From: Paenibacillus sp. DCT19
Lineage (GTDB): Bacteria; Bacillota; Bacilli; Paenibacillales; Paenibacillaceae
NCBI RefSeq assembly: GCF_003268635.1
Contig: NZ_CP029639.1
Span: 1,623,501 to 1,687,500, forward strand
DNA length: 64,000 nucleotides
Direction: 5' to 3'
A model generated the notes under the pieces. It worked only from the letters and a program-made list of their open reading frames with translations. It was not told the DNA's origin and made no database searches. This document shows positions 46,155-54,400 of this stretch, piece by piece (the stretch's first letter is position 1; the number at the start of each line of letters is the position of its first letter). A program made the position numbers and the translations under genes.

Positions 46155-47552
46155 GTGGATACATTTTTAATTATTTTGAACGTCGTAGTTATGCTCATTC
46201 TTCTAGGTGTCCTTTTCTGGATGCAGAAGAAACACATCTCATTTACGAAACGTGTGTTTACAGGTTTGGGCATCGGGGTCGTTTACGGCGTTGTGCTTCA
46301 ACTGCTCTATTCATCGGGTTCTGATATTATTACCAAGTCAGTCGATTGGTTTAACCTTGCCGGTTCAGGCTATGTTCGTTTGCTACAAATGGTCGTTATT
46401 CCTTTAATCATGGTGTCGATCATTTCGGCAATCATGAATCTGAAGGGGAAACAAAATCTAGGTAAGATGAGTATATCCATCATCGCCATTCTTCTTATCA
46501 CAACTGCAATCGCTGCAAGTGTGAGTATCGTAACAAGCTTGAGCTTTAATCTGACTTCCATTGAGATTGAGGGAGGAGATCGGGAGCTTGCACAAGGTCA
46601 ACGGATGGAGGAACGTCTCGTCGATGTGAAAGATCAGACGATTCCGCAGCAGGTATTGGAATTTATTCCATCTAACCCATTCGCAGATATGACAGGTGAA
46701 CGTCGTACATCTACATTGGCAGTTGTTATTTTCTCTGCATTTATCGGTGTAGCGGTACTTGGCTTGGATCGCAAAAAACCACAGCAGGCTGAAACGTTCC
46801 GTGGAATGGTGAATGCGGTGTATGCCGTAGTTATGCGGATTGTTACGCTGGTGCTACGGTTGACGCCGTACGGTATTTTGGCGTTGATCACGAAGGTCAC
46901 AGCGACAACGAATCCGGATGAGATATTGAAGCTCATTAAATTTGTTATCGCGTCCTACGTTGCGTTGTTCGTGATGTTCATTATTCATTTAATTATTATT
47001 GCTCTGTTTGGTTTCAACCCTATCACTTATGTGAAGAAGGTTCTGCCAACACTGGTATTTGCATTTACTTCCCGTTCCAGTGCAGCGGCTATCCCGCTTA
47101 ATGTAGAGACACAGACGAAGAAGTTGGGTGTCTCCGATGGTATTGCGAATCTGTCGGCAAGCTTCGGGGCTACAATTGGTCAAAACGGCTGCGCCGGGAT
47201 ATATCCGGCCATGCTCGCGGTTATGATTGCTCCTACGGTCGGCATCGATCCGCTTAGCTGGGACTTCATTATTACCCTGATCCTTGTGGTCATGATCAGT
47301 TCATTCGGCGTAGCCGGTGTAGGTGGCGGGGCAACCTTCGCTTCCCTGATCGTGTTGTCCACGATGAATCTGCCTGTTGCTCTGGCAGGCTTGTTGATCT
47401 CCGTTGAACCACTTATCGACATGGGTCGTACGGCGCTTAACGTTAATGGTTCGATGACATCAGGTCTCGTTTCCAGTAAATTGTTGAAAGAGAATGATCA
47501 GGATACCTTCAGCAACCCGACTCCTGATCTGGATGGTGCCGCTCAGGCGTAA
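46155..47552 (+). CDS. tcyP: L-cystine uptake symporter (TcyP-like)
   Basis: Dicarboxylate/amino acid:cation symporter family transporter of 465 aa, the size and order of Bacillus TcyP (YhcL). Eight or more membrane segments. The family motif region is AFTSRSSAAAIPLNVET (helical hairpin 1), with SFGATIGQNGCAGIYPAML and AGVGGGATFASLIVLSTM later. The start is GTG after TTAAGAGGAGG. A dyad 55 bp upstream may be a sulfur-responsive operator. Specificity for cystine is inferred from overall similarity to TcyP. Confidence 0.85.
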   Translation: MDTFLIILNVVVMLILLGVLFWMQKKHISFTKRVFTGLGIGVVYGVVLQLLYSSGSDIITKSVDWFNLAGSGYVRLLQMVVIPLIMVSIISAIMNLKGKQNLGKMSISIIAILLITTAIAASVSIVTSLSFNLTSIEIEGGDRELAQGQRMEERLVDVKDQTIPQQVLEFIPSNPFADMTGERRTSTLAVVIFSAFIGVAVLGLDRKKPQQAETFRGMVNAVYAVVMRIVTLVLRLTPYGILALITKVTATTNPDEILKLIKFVIASYVALFVMFIIHLIIIALFGFNPITYVKKVLPTLVFAFTSRSSAAAIPLNVETQTKKLGVSDGIANLSASFGATIGQNGCAGIYPAMLAVMIAPTVGIDPLSWDFIITLILVVMISSFGVAGVGGGATFASLIVLSTMNLPVALAGLLISVEPLIDMGRTALNVNGSMTSGLVSSKLLKENDQDTFSNPTPDLDGAAQA

Positions 47553-47641
47553 TCTCTATTTTCAGGTTTTTATTGAATGAATCGCTGTTATAGCTCTTCA
47601 ATGATAGCTCGCCTGTAGCATCTCAATTGTAGTTTACGATT

Positions 47642-47677
47642 AACCGTTCTTCGGATCATCCGGAGGGCGGTTTTTTG
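47642..47677 (+). terminator. Terminator after tcyP
   Basis: AACCGTTCTTCGGAT pairs with ATCCGGAGGGCGGTT, followed by a T run. Confidence 0.75.
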
Positions 47678-47750
47678 ATTTGAATTTTTATGGAAGGTGC
47701 ATTATGCCAGCAGGCGCACAATGGGTTCATTTTTAGCCTAGTAGCCTTCG

Positions 47751-47756
47751 TATAAT
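47751..47756 (+). promoter_or_regulatory. Probable -10 box for the preQ1 leader
   Basis: TATAAT, 60 bp upstream of the preQ1 aptamer. The -35 match (TTCATT, 18-bp spacer) is weak. Confidence 0.4.
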
Positions 47757-47816
47757 ATAGTGCTGTTCAATAGACGGGAAATATGATAGAGTAATCATGT
47801 TTTGGCTCTGTGCCAG

Positions 47817-47857
47817 ACCGCGGTTCGTAACCATCCCGCGTAATCAAAACTAGGAAG
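47817..47857 (+). ncRNA. preQ1-I riboswitch
   Basis: The sequence GCGGTTCGTAACCATCCCGC, then GTAATCAAAACTAGG, fits the preQ1-I pattern: a short stem, GGTTC, an A-CCC segment and an A-rich tail with AAAACTA that folds back as a pseudoknot. The tail runs directly into the AGGAAGG ribosome binding site of the next gene, so preQ1 binding should block translation. The downstream gene is a queuosine-precursor transporter, which agrees. Confidence 0.88.
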
Positions 47858-47860
47858 GCA

Positions 47861-48556
47861 GTGTATGTATTTATGTTTAATTTAGGGTGGGGAGCGTTAT
47901 TCGTTCTCGTCACTTATGGTTTCTTTTTGTTATGTTATCGCTTGTTCGGTAAAAAAGGTCTATATGCCTGGATTGGTGTCGCAACGGTTATTGCCAACAT
48001 TCAGGTGACCAAAACGATAGATATTATGGGGATTGTGTTGACTCTAGGCAATACGATGTACGTAAGTCTATACCTTACCAGTGACTTGCTTAATGAGAAG
48101 TACGGTTCAGGAGAAGCGCGCAAAGCTGTATGGTTCGGTTTCTTTACGTTAATTATGACCACGGTACTCATGCAGATGGTGTTGTACTTTGACCCGGCGT
48201 CTACAGACTTTGCTCAGAAGCCGATGGAAGCTTTATTCGGGCTATTGCCACGTCTTGCACTGGGAAGCCTGTCAGCGTACTTTATTAGTCAATTCCTGGA
48301 TGTGCGCCTGTACTCTTGGTTACGCAAAATCACACCTGGTCGTAATCAACTGTGGATTCGTACGAACGGAAGCTCGATTATCAGTTCATTTGTGGATACG
48401 CTAGTGTTCACTGCGATTGCGTTTGCATTCATTTATCCATGGGATGTGTGGATTGAGATTTTCCTAACGACCTATGTGATCAAATTTGTACTCACTGCAG
48501 TGGGAACACCATTCTTATATGCTGCGCGTAATTTTAAATTTAAGGATGAGTCTTAA
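47861..48556 (+). CDS. Queuosine precursor transporter (YhhQ family)
   Basis: VUT-family (COG1738) membrane protein of 231 aa with about six helices. Such proteins import queuosine precursors (preQ0/preQ1). Family features are VTKTIDIMGIVLTLGNTMY, SDLLNEKYGSGEARKAVWFG, RTNGSSIISSFVDTLVFTAI and a basic C-terminal tail. The start is GTG 47861, adjacent to the ribosome binding site AGGA within the preQ1 riboswitch tail; ATG 47873 is an alternative. It is monocistronic. Confidence 0.9.
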   Translation: MYVFMFNLGWGALFVLVTYGFFLLCYRLFGKKGLYAWIGVATVIANIQVTKTIDIMGIVLTLGNTMYVSLYLTSDLLNEKYGSGEARKAVWFGFFTLIMTTVLMQMVLYFDPASTDFAQKPMEALFGLLPRLALGSLSAYFISQFLDVRLYSWLRKITPGRNQLWIRTNGSSIISSFVDTLVFTAIAFAFIYPWDVWIEIFLTTYVIKFVLTAVGTPFLYAARNFKFKDES

Positions 48557-48630
48557 ATTCGAAGACAATCTACGTGCAGATGGTTACCAGAAGTAAATGA
48601 ATGAGTGAATGAATGTTCATAGACGAAACT

Positions 48631-48680
48631 AAAAATGTCCCGCAGAGCCATGTCATCATGGACCTGCGGGACATTTTTGT
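48631..48680. terminator. Bidirectional terminator
   Basis: AAAAATGTCCCGCAG and CTGCGGGACATTTTT are perfect 15-bp arms. It serves the transporter and the convergent peptidase gene. Confidence 0.85.
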
Positions 48681-48748
48681 ATAGTTAGGTGGCGACACAT
48701 CACAGTATGACGGCGTTTCCTATATGATGAAGTAATGAATAAGAAGTA

Positions 48749-49843
48749 TTAGTCTGTTAGAATTTGCAGTTCTTTAGGATAAGAAGTGAGTACTTCTACA
48801 CCCGTTTCTGTTACGAGTACATCATCCTCAATACGCACGCCGCCAGCTCCAGTTACATAAATGCCCGGCTCAATAGTGAATACGGTTCCTTCTTGCAAGA
48901 GATCTGTATTCTGACCATGCAATGACGGATATTCATGAACATCAATGCCTAGGCCATGACCGACGCGGTGCATGAAGCGTTCACCGTAGCCAGCGTCTTC
49001 TGTTACTTGGCGTGCAGCACGGTCAATCTCTGCACAGGTTACGCCAGGCTTGACTGCTCGAATGGCTGCTTCATTGGCTGCCAGTACCGTATTATAGATC
49101 GTGCGCAGCTCAGGAGAGATGTCTCCAAATGCAAACGTACGTGTAATATCGGAAGCATACCCACCAGCATATACGCCCATATCAAACATCAACAGATCAC
49201 CATGTTGAAGCTTGCGTTCACCCGGGGTACCGTGGGGCAATCCCGTTTGTGGTCCAGTGAGCACCATCGTGTCGAAGGAAGGGCCGTCTGCGCCCAGTTT
49301 CTTCATCTGATATTCCATTTCGGCAACGAGTTCAATCTCGGTTACACCGGTACGAACGTGGGAAAGCCCTTGGCGCAGAACTTCCTCAATCAGATGAATG
49401 GCATGACGAATGCGAGCGATCTCATCTGGTGTTTTCTTCACGCGTAGGGAGCGCAGCAGAGGGCCAACATCTTCATAATGGGTACCACCCAATGCAGCGG
49501 TTAACTGCTCATAACGTGCGACGGTAACGTACTCCTTTTCCAAACCAATTCGTCCAAGACGTCCTTGGTAACGCTCGAATAGTGCGTATGGATTGTCTGT
49601 ATCGGTATGTGTTGCGATGTTGGAAACGGAGGAAGCAGCAGCTGCGGCATCGGCGTCTAGCGCAGGTACAATCAGAAGAGGTTCTTCGCCACGTGCGAGC
49701 ACGAGTCCGAGGAAACGTTCATGCGGATTGCTTGCGAATCCTGTTAAGTAGTAGATATGTTTAGGATCTGTGATCAGCGTGGCATCCAGTCCTTGCACAG
49801 AGAGGCTGGCTTCTAACCGGGATAAGGGTGTTTGGTTCGTCAT
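48749..49843 (-). CDS. M24 family peptidase (Xaa-Pro dipeptidase-like)
   Basis: Creatinase/aminopeptidase P-type metallopeptidase of 364 aa that cleaves N-terminal residues before proline. An N-terminal creatinase domain (about 10-130) contains ITDPKHIYYLTGF. The catalytic domain holds the dimetal ligands: Asp in MFDMGVYAGGYASDITR (two), His in RVGHGLGIDVHEYP, Glu in FTIEPGIY and Glu in VRIEDDVLV. The start ATG at 49843 follows AAAGGTGG by 8 nt. It is single-gene. Confidence 0.92.
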   Translation of the reverse strand: MTNQTPLSRLEASLSVQGLDATLITDPKHIYYLTGFASNPHERFLGLVLARGEEPLLIVPALDADAAAAASSVSNIATHTDTDNPYALFERYQGRLGRIGLEKEYVTVARYEQLTAALGGTHYEDVGPLLRSLRVKKTPDEIARIRHAIHLIEEVLRQGLSHVRTGVTEIELVAEMEYQMKKLGADGPSFDTMVLTGPQTGLPHGTPGERKLQHGDLLMFDMGVYAGGYASDITRTFAFGDISPELRTIYNTVLAANEAAIRAVKPGVTCAEIDRAARQVTEDAGYGERFMHRVGHGLGIDVHEYPSLHGQNTDLLQEGTVFTIEPGIYVTGAGGVRIEDDVLVTETGVEVLTSYPKELQILTD

Positions 49844-50152
49844 GGGTATGTCCACCTTTCAATTATCTATATCATCTAATCTATTATAAATTAAATCTTC
49901 CTAATTCCATAGGCGTGCGTATATGAGAGTATTTATATAGAAGAAAGTAGTAAACGCGGCTACCTCTAAAATAATGAGAATTAGAATGGTTTTTCCGTTT
50001 GAGTAAATAGTGGGGCGGGTAACGGGTAATACAGGGCGAAACCTTATTGTATCTGACGTCGTAGAGTTAACGGTCAAGATTGTGGTAATATCCGTAACTC
50101 CATTAAATATGAACTCATATCCATTCATTCCAATTCGAAGGGAGAGGTATAC

Positions 50153-51331
50153 ATGAATAATCGCTTAAGCGTTCCTCTGTATGCTTCGCTATTAAGCGTG
50201 GCGTTATTAACTGCGTGTGTTTCAGGTGATGGCTCCGCAGGATCGCAGCCAATGTCTCAGGGGGCAGGCGGAGGTCAGGGACAGACAGCTAATGGCGGTA
50301 CTACTAGCGTAGAGAACAATGAAAATGAAGCACAGGAGAATGCAGTTATTCCTTATGAAACTTCAGTTCTGGTGGAAGGGCTTAATGCGCCGTGGGAACT
50401 CGTTGAAGTATCCGATGGCCGTATGTTTGTAACCGAGCGTCCAGGTACAATTCGGGTCATTGAGGATGGCGAATTATTGTCTGAACCATTGATTGAATTC
50501 ACAGCCCCGTTTAATGAGGAAGGCGAGGGTGGGCTACTAGGGCTTGCTGCTGACCCAGAGTTTGAGGATAACGGTTATCTGTATGCCTATCATTCGTACA
50601 TTGAAGGCGATAACATTGCCAATCGTGTATTGCGTTTGAAGGTAAGTGATGGGACAGCAGTCATCGACAAGGAATTGCTCGGTGATATCCCTGGTGGTGT
50701 AAATCATAATGGTGGGCGCATCAAGATCGGCCCGGACAATATGCTCTATATCACAACAGGTGAGCGGTATGAACCAGAGCTGGCACAGGATCAGGACAAC
50801 CTAGGCGGCAAAATATTACGAATTGGTCTCGACGGTTCGATCCCTGCCGATAACCCATGGAATTCTCCTGTATATAGTATGGGTCACCGTAATGCACAGG
50901 GCCTTACATGGAATCCGGACAATGGTTATCTCTATGCGACCGAGCATGGTCAGCGAAATTTAGATGAGATCAACCGAATTGAAGCGGGCGCTAATTATGG
51001 TTGGCCTGAGGTAGAGGGTGATGATCATAATAATAGCGAGTATCAGGCTCCGCTTGCACATAGTGACAATGATACCTGGGCTCCCTCGGGTGTTGCTTAT
51101 ATTGAGGAAGGGCCCTGGGCAGGCTCCTTAATTGCGGCTAATCTGCGTGGGGAACAACTGTTGAAGATCACGCTATCCGAGGACGGAACGCAAGTCGATC
51201 AGGTTGAACCTGTTTTTGAAGATGAATGGGGACGCATTCGGAATGTAACGACTGGAGCAGACGGACAGATCTATGTACTCACAAATAATCGGGATGGTCG
51301 TGGCTCCCGCGTGATGGCGATGATAAGCTAA
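50153..51331 (+). CDS. PQQ-dependent sugar dehydrogenase-like lipoprotein
   Basis: Glucose/sorbosone dehydrogenase family beta-propeller, 392 aa. A lipoprotein signal ends LLTAC (Cys about residue 22), followed by a Gly/Gln/Asn-rich linker to about 65. The propeller shows LNAPWELVEVSDGRMFVTER, EEGEGGLLGLAADPEF, HNGGRIKIGPDNMLYITTGE, GHRNAQGLTWNP and GANYGWPEVEGD, the usual aldose sugar dehydrogenase motifs. The cofactor and substrate are not proven, and no pqq biosynthesis genes lie in the window. AAGGGAGAGG precedes the ATG. Confidence 0.9.
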   Translation: MNNRLSVPLYASLLSVALLTACVSGDGSAGSQPMSQGAGGGQGQTANGGTTSVENNENEAQENAVIPYETSVLVEGLNAPWELVEVSDGRMFVTERPGTIRVIEDGELLSEPLIEFTAPFNEEGEGGLLGLAADPEFEDNGYLYAYHSYIEGDNIANRVLRLKVSDGTAVIDKELLGDIPGGVNHNGGRIKIGPDNMLYITTGERYEPELAQDQDNLGGKILRIGLDGSIPADNPWNSPVYSMGHRNAQGLTWNPDNGYLYATEHGQRNLDEINRIEAGANYGWPEVEGDDHNNSEYQAPLAHSDNDTWAPSGVAYIEEGPWAGSLIAANLRGEQLLKITLSEDGTQVDQVEPVFEDEWGRIRNVTTGADGQIYVLTNNRDGRGSRVMAMIS

Positions 51332-51545
51332 TTGTGCTTACCCCACTGGATCAAGCGAAGTAACCCGATATTCTAATGGCTTGATAGGGCGGCTTGCCAG
51401 GTCTCAAACTTAAGTTACTACTGCCAACACATTCAATAAACAATTTATGAAAAAAGGGTCTACTTCATAAAAATATTCTTCTTCGCTCCAAGCGCTAACG
51501 AACCTGCAACATCTTAATAGGTGAATTATTTGCATATGCAAGATT

Positions 51546-51688
51546 TAACGAACCTGAGTAACGCTATTCCGTCATAACACGTTCTCAAAACCTAAAAAAT
51601 CGAGTGAATCGACGAAATAACGCCTCTGTGATTCATTAGATCTCAGATCCGGGGAAATGGGCGCGAATAGCGTGTTTCAGGTTCATTA
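51546..51688. repeat. R3 inverted-repeat element
   Basis: About 143 bp bounded by imperfect terminal inverted repeats: TAACGAACCTGAGTAACGCT at the left and, as reverse complement, TAATGAACCTGAAACACGCT at the right. Non-coding; MITE-like. Only one full copy lies in this window, so dispersion is untested. Confidence 0.55.
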
Positions 51689-51703
51689 CATCAAAATAAC
51701 GCT

Positions 51704-51755
51704 AAAGGGGCTGTCCCCGTCATCTTCATGACTTATGGACAGCCCCTTCATTTAT
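51704..51755. terminator. Bidirectional terminator
   Basis: AAGGGGCTGTCC and GGACAGCCCCTT are perfect 12-bp arms around a 20-nt loop. Confidence 0.8.
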
Positions 51756-51831
51756 TACATCTCTGTAGATATGCCATTACAGGTAAGAAGTCGCCTGTCC
51801 GTGTGACGATGTACTGTCTGTATCAACTAAC

Positions 51832-52563
51832 TTATTCACCAAGCTCGGCGAGTTCGGCCACTCGCTCACTTGGAGCCTTGGTGTATTCACCGCCGTGATA
51901 ACACAGCACAGTATCCATTTTCAAGCCGATTAAACGTTTCAGGCTGCGCAGTGCCTCGGGCATGTCCGGTGTTGCTGGAGGAGCAGGGCCTACCAACTCG
52001 CCATCAACTACACGAAGCTCGTCGGCTGCGAGTAGAAATTGCTTCTCACGGAAGTACAAGCAGATATGTCCAGGAGTATGACCCGGTGTATGAATGACCT
52101 GAACCCCTCCTTGTAAGGGTAGTATGTCCCCATCCTCCAGAATACGAGCGATGTGCAGTGAAGGAAGCCCGGAGAGCAGTTGTTCAGCTAGTTCCAATGT
52201 AGGTGGAGCTAACATCGCTCTACGTTCAGGGGTGAATTTGATCAATGGAAGTTTACCTTGAAGATAGGGTGTTTCATCCGCATGTGCCCAGATTTCGACG
52301 TCAGGTACGGCTTCGACTAGGGCACCAAGATTACCGATATGGTCGATATCCTGATGCGTGATAATAATGCGTTTAATTTCATGAAGCTTTGCACCCGCTT
52401 CTTCAAGTGCAGATTGCAGTTCGGCAAACTGTCCAATCATGCCTGTATCCACCAGTGTAATTCCATCTTCATCGCGCAACATGACGGGATGGATCGGACT
52501 GTTACCAGTGGGTGTAGGAATGTTAAGATGAAGAATGGTGATATCAATAGGTTGTAGATTCAT
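51832..52563 (-). CDS. MBL-fold metallohydrolase (glyoxalase II-like)
   Basis: A 243-residue metallo-beta-lactamase fold hydrolase. The zinc motif is IITHQDIDHIGN, with the further ligands His in HTPGHTPGHICLY and Asp in LLAADELR, and a C-terminal CYHGG. The QD instead of xHxDH at the second position (HQDIDH) is usual for this branch. The substrate is not predictable; lactonase or thioesterase activity is possible. The ATG lies 10 nt after GGGAGGTG. Confidence 0.87.
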   Translation of the reverse strand: MNLQPIDITILHLNIPTPTGNSPIHPVMLRDEDGITLVDTGMIGQFAELQSALEEAGAKLHEIKRIIITHQDIDHIGNLGALVEAVPDVEIWAHADETPYLQGKLPLIKFTPERRAMLAPPTLELAEQLLSGLPSLHIARILEDGDILPLQGGVQVIHTPGHTPGHICLYFREKQFLLAADELRVVDGELVGPAPPATPDMPEALRSLKRLIGLKMDTVLCYHGGEYTKAPSERVAELAELGE

Positions 52564-52666
52564 ATTCGTTACCGGAATTGTTCCGGAGCACCTCCCTAGT
52601 TAGTATGTTGCTTATATTGAGTACTGAAAATGGTATGCTGTCAGAATGACAGGGTAGGTACCAAGT

Positions 52667-53230
52667 TCAGCTCGTCTTTGCAGTAGTGAGTACTGGTATT
52701 TCATATTTTAAGTGTTTTCTGTATTGTTTAATGGTATTCAAGATCGATTCTAGCGTTTGTTCTGCATTACTATCCTGTCCGACGATTGAGGCGAAGGTGA
52801 AGTTGGAATGAATCAGTCTGTTTCGCGCTTTGAATAACTTGGCTAGTTCGTCATCATCATTCTCTGACCCTGGCTTCACAGCAATGTGTTGGCTTTTCAA
52901 TTCTGCCTGAAGAATCTCAATATTAGATAAAGATCGGTATGCAGGAGTTTTCATGAGTTGAACCGAATTGAATGTTTTTTGAAAGGTTTGTTCATATAGG
53001 CGAAGTAACCATTGTTCAATGATGGAGCATAGTTCAATCGTCCATGAAGCATACTTCCGATCCTTGCGATCATGACTAAGTCGATGGATCTCTTCCTCAT
53101 CCCATAGGTCATGTTTCTTAAGCAGGGCTCTATCATCCTTTTGCTGGAGCCGTTCATACTCCTGTTCAATCCATTTGATCTCATGCTTAGCTTCTTTTTT
53201 TAATTTTTTGAAGTCTTGTTTGGTTAGCAT
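52667..53230 (-). CDS. Putative HEPN-like protein, 187 aa
   Basis: Not a family I can name with certainty. The N-terminal third is highly charged (KKLKKEAKHEIKWIEQEYER) and probably coiled coil. The middle is helical (SWTIELCSIIEQWLLRLYEQ). Near residue 135 the segment LAKLFKARNRLIHSNFTF contains R-N-x3-H, the Rx4H motif with a polar residue after Arg that marks HEPN domains, many of which are RNases. No MNT nucleotidyltransferase or other antitoxin is adjacent. A generic helical protein remains possible. Confidence 0.55.
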   Translation of the reverse strand: MLTKQDFKKLKKEAKHEIKWIEQEYERLQQKDDRALLKKHDLWDEEEIHRLSHDRKDRKYASWTIELCSIIEQWLLRLYEQTFQKTFNSVQLMKTPAYRSLSNIEILQAELKSQHIAVKPGSENDDDELAKLFKARNRLIHSNFTFASIVGQDSNAEQTLESILNTIKQYRKHLKYEIPVLTTAKTS

Positions 53231-53403
53231 AAGTCATAGCCTCCTATATAGGATCAGATAGTGATACTTCTAGAGGTTGGTGCGAACCATCCTTTGTGAA
53301 CACACACTTCTATTATCTCACATTGTCTTCATAGGCTCAAAAAGTCATTCGGTACGGGTTCAAATTCATACTCATTCAAGCCTTAGTTAAGAAGGGAAGT
53401 GTT

Positions 53404-54356
53404 ATGATGTCCAACATCGTTTCCAACACTGTGTCCACTCCAGAGACTGATTCAACACCCACCAAACCAACATCCAATCCCAACGCCGATCATAAGACGA
53501 ATCAGATCGCCATTGTAACGGGGGCGAACTCCGGCATGGGGCTAGCGACCACAATAGAGCTTGCACGAAAAGGTTATCATGTGATCATGGCATGTCGCAG
53601 TGAGCAGCGTGGACAACAGGCGCTTCAGGAAGCGCTTCGTCAGTCTGGTTCCACTACTATTGAACTGATGCTGTGTGATCTCGGTTCATTGGATAGCATC
53701 CGTCGCTTTGCCCATTCGTTTAATGAGCGTTATGACACACTGGATGTGTTAGTAAATAATGCCGGTGTGGTCATGGTGAAGCGTAAGGAGACCTCAGATG
53801 GTTTTGAGCAGAGTATAGGGATTAACCACCTGGGTCACTTCCTACTAACACTTCTCCTGATTCCACCGTTGCGACATGCAGAGCAGGGGCGGATTGTGAA
53901 TGTATCATCCGGTGCATACAAAGCAGGCAAGATTCACTTTGAAGACCCACATTTACATAAAAGGTACAACCCGATCAAGGGCTATGCTCAGTCCAAGCTC
54001 GCCAATGTGTTATTCACTCGGGTTCTGGCTCGCAAAGTAGACGATAGCCGAATAACAGTGAACTGCCTGCACCCCGGTGCAGTTGGCACAAGTATTGGTG
54101 TCGATCGTAATACCGGATTTGGGACCCGTATTATGGCTGTTGTGGGCAAGCTTCCGTTCTTTCTTACCCCGAGGAGGGGGCAAAAACGGCAGTCTACTTG
54201 GCAACCAGCCCCGAAGTTGCAGGTGTGACTGGCAAGTACTTCTACCAGCAGAAGGAACAGAAATTGCAAGCCCACGCCACGGACGATACTGTAGCCGAAC
54301 GATTCTGGACGTGGAGCGAGCAGCAAGTAAGGCTTGAGCCGAGCGAACAATTGTAA
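53404..54356 (+). pseudogene. Short-chain dehydrogenase (retinol dehydrogenase-like), frameshifted
   Basis: NAD(P)-dependent oxidoreductase of the classical SDR fold. The cofactor motif is VTGANSGMGLATTIELARKG, then LVNNAGVVMVKR, NHLGHFLLTLLL, VNVSSGAYKAG (Ser) and the active-site YAQSKLANVL (Tyr/Lys). A ~25-residue Thr/Pro-rich N-terminus is extra. The frame breaks near 54171, where TPRRGQKR should read TPEEGAKTAVYLATSPEV, the family consensus. One added G restores it through GVTGKYFYQQ to the stop at 54356 (317 aa). Probably intact in the organism. Confidence 0.85.
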
Positions 54357-54400
54357 TGCCCTGTCATTGAATTACATGATAATCTAGCATGCTGAATGCT

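Larger units (their letters stand above)
51332..51831. other. 500-bp intergenic region with R3 repeat
   Basis: No gene. It holds the R3 element (51546-51688), a separate copy of TAACGAACCTG at about 51496-51506, and a strong bidirectional terminator. Convergent genes flank it. Confidence 0.6.

Noticed and set aside
49901..50128. Minus-strand 75-residue open frame with one hydrophobic segment before the sugar dehydrogenase gene
   Set aside because: No ribosome binding site at its ATG and no recognisable family. It probably arises by chance in an AT-rich promoter region.
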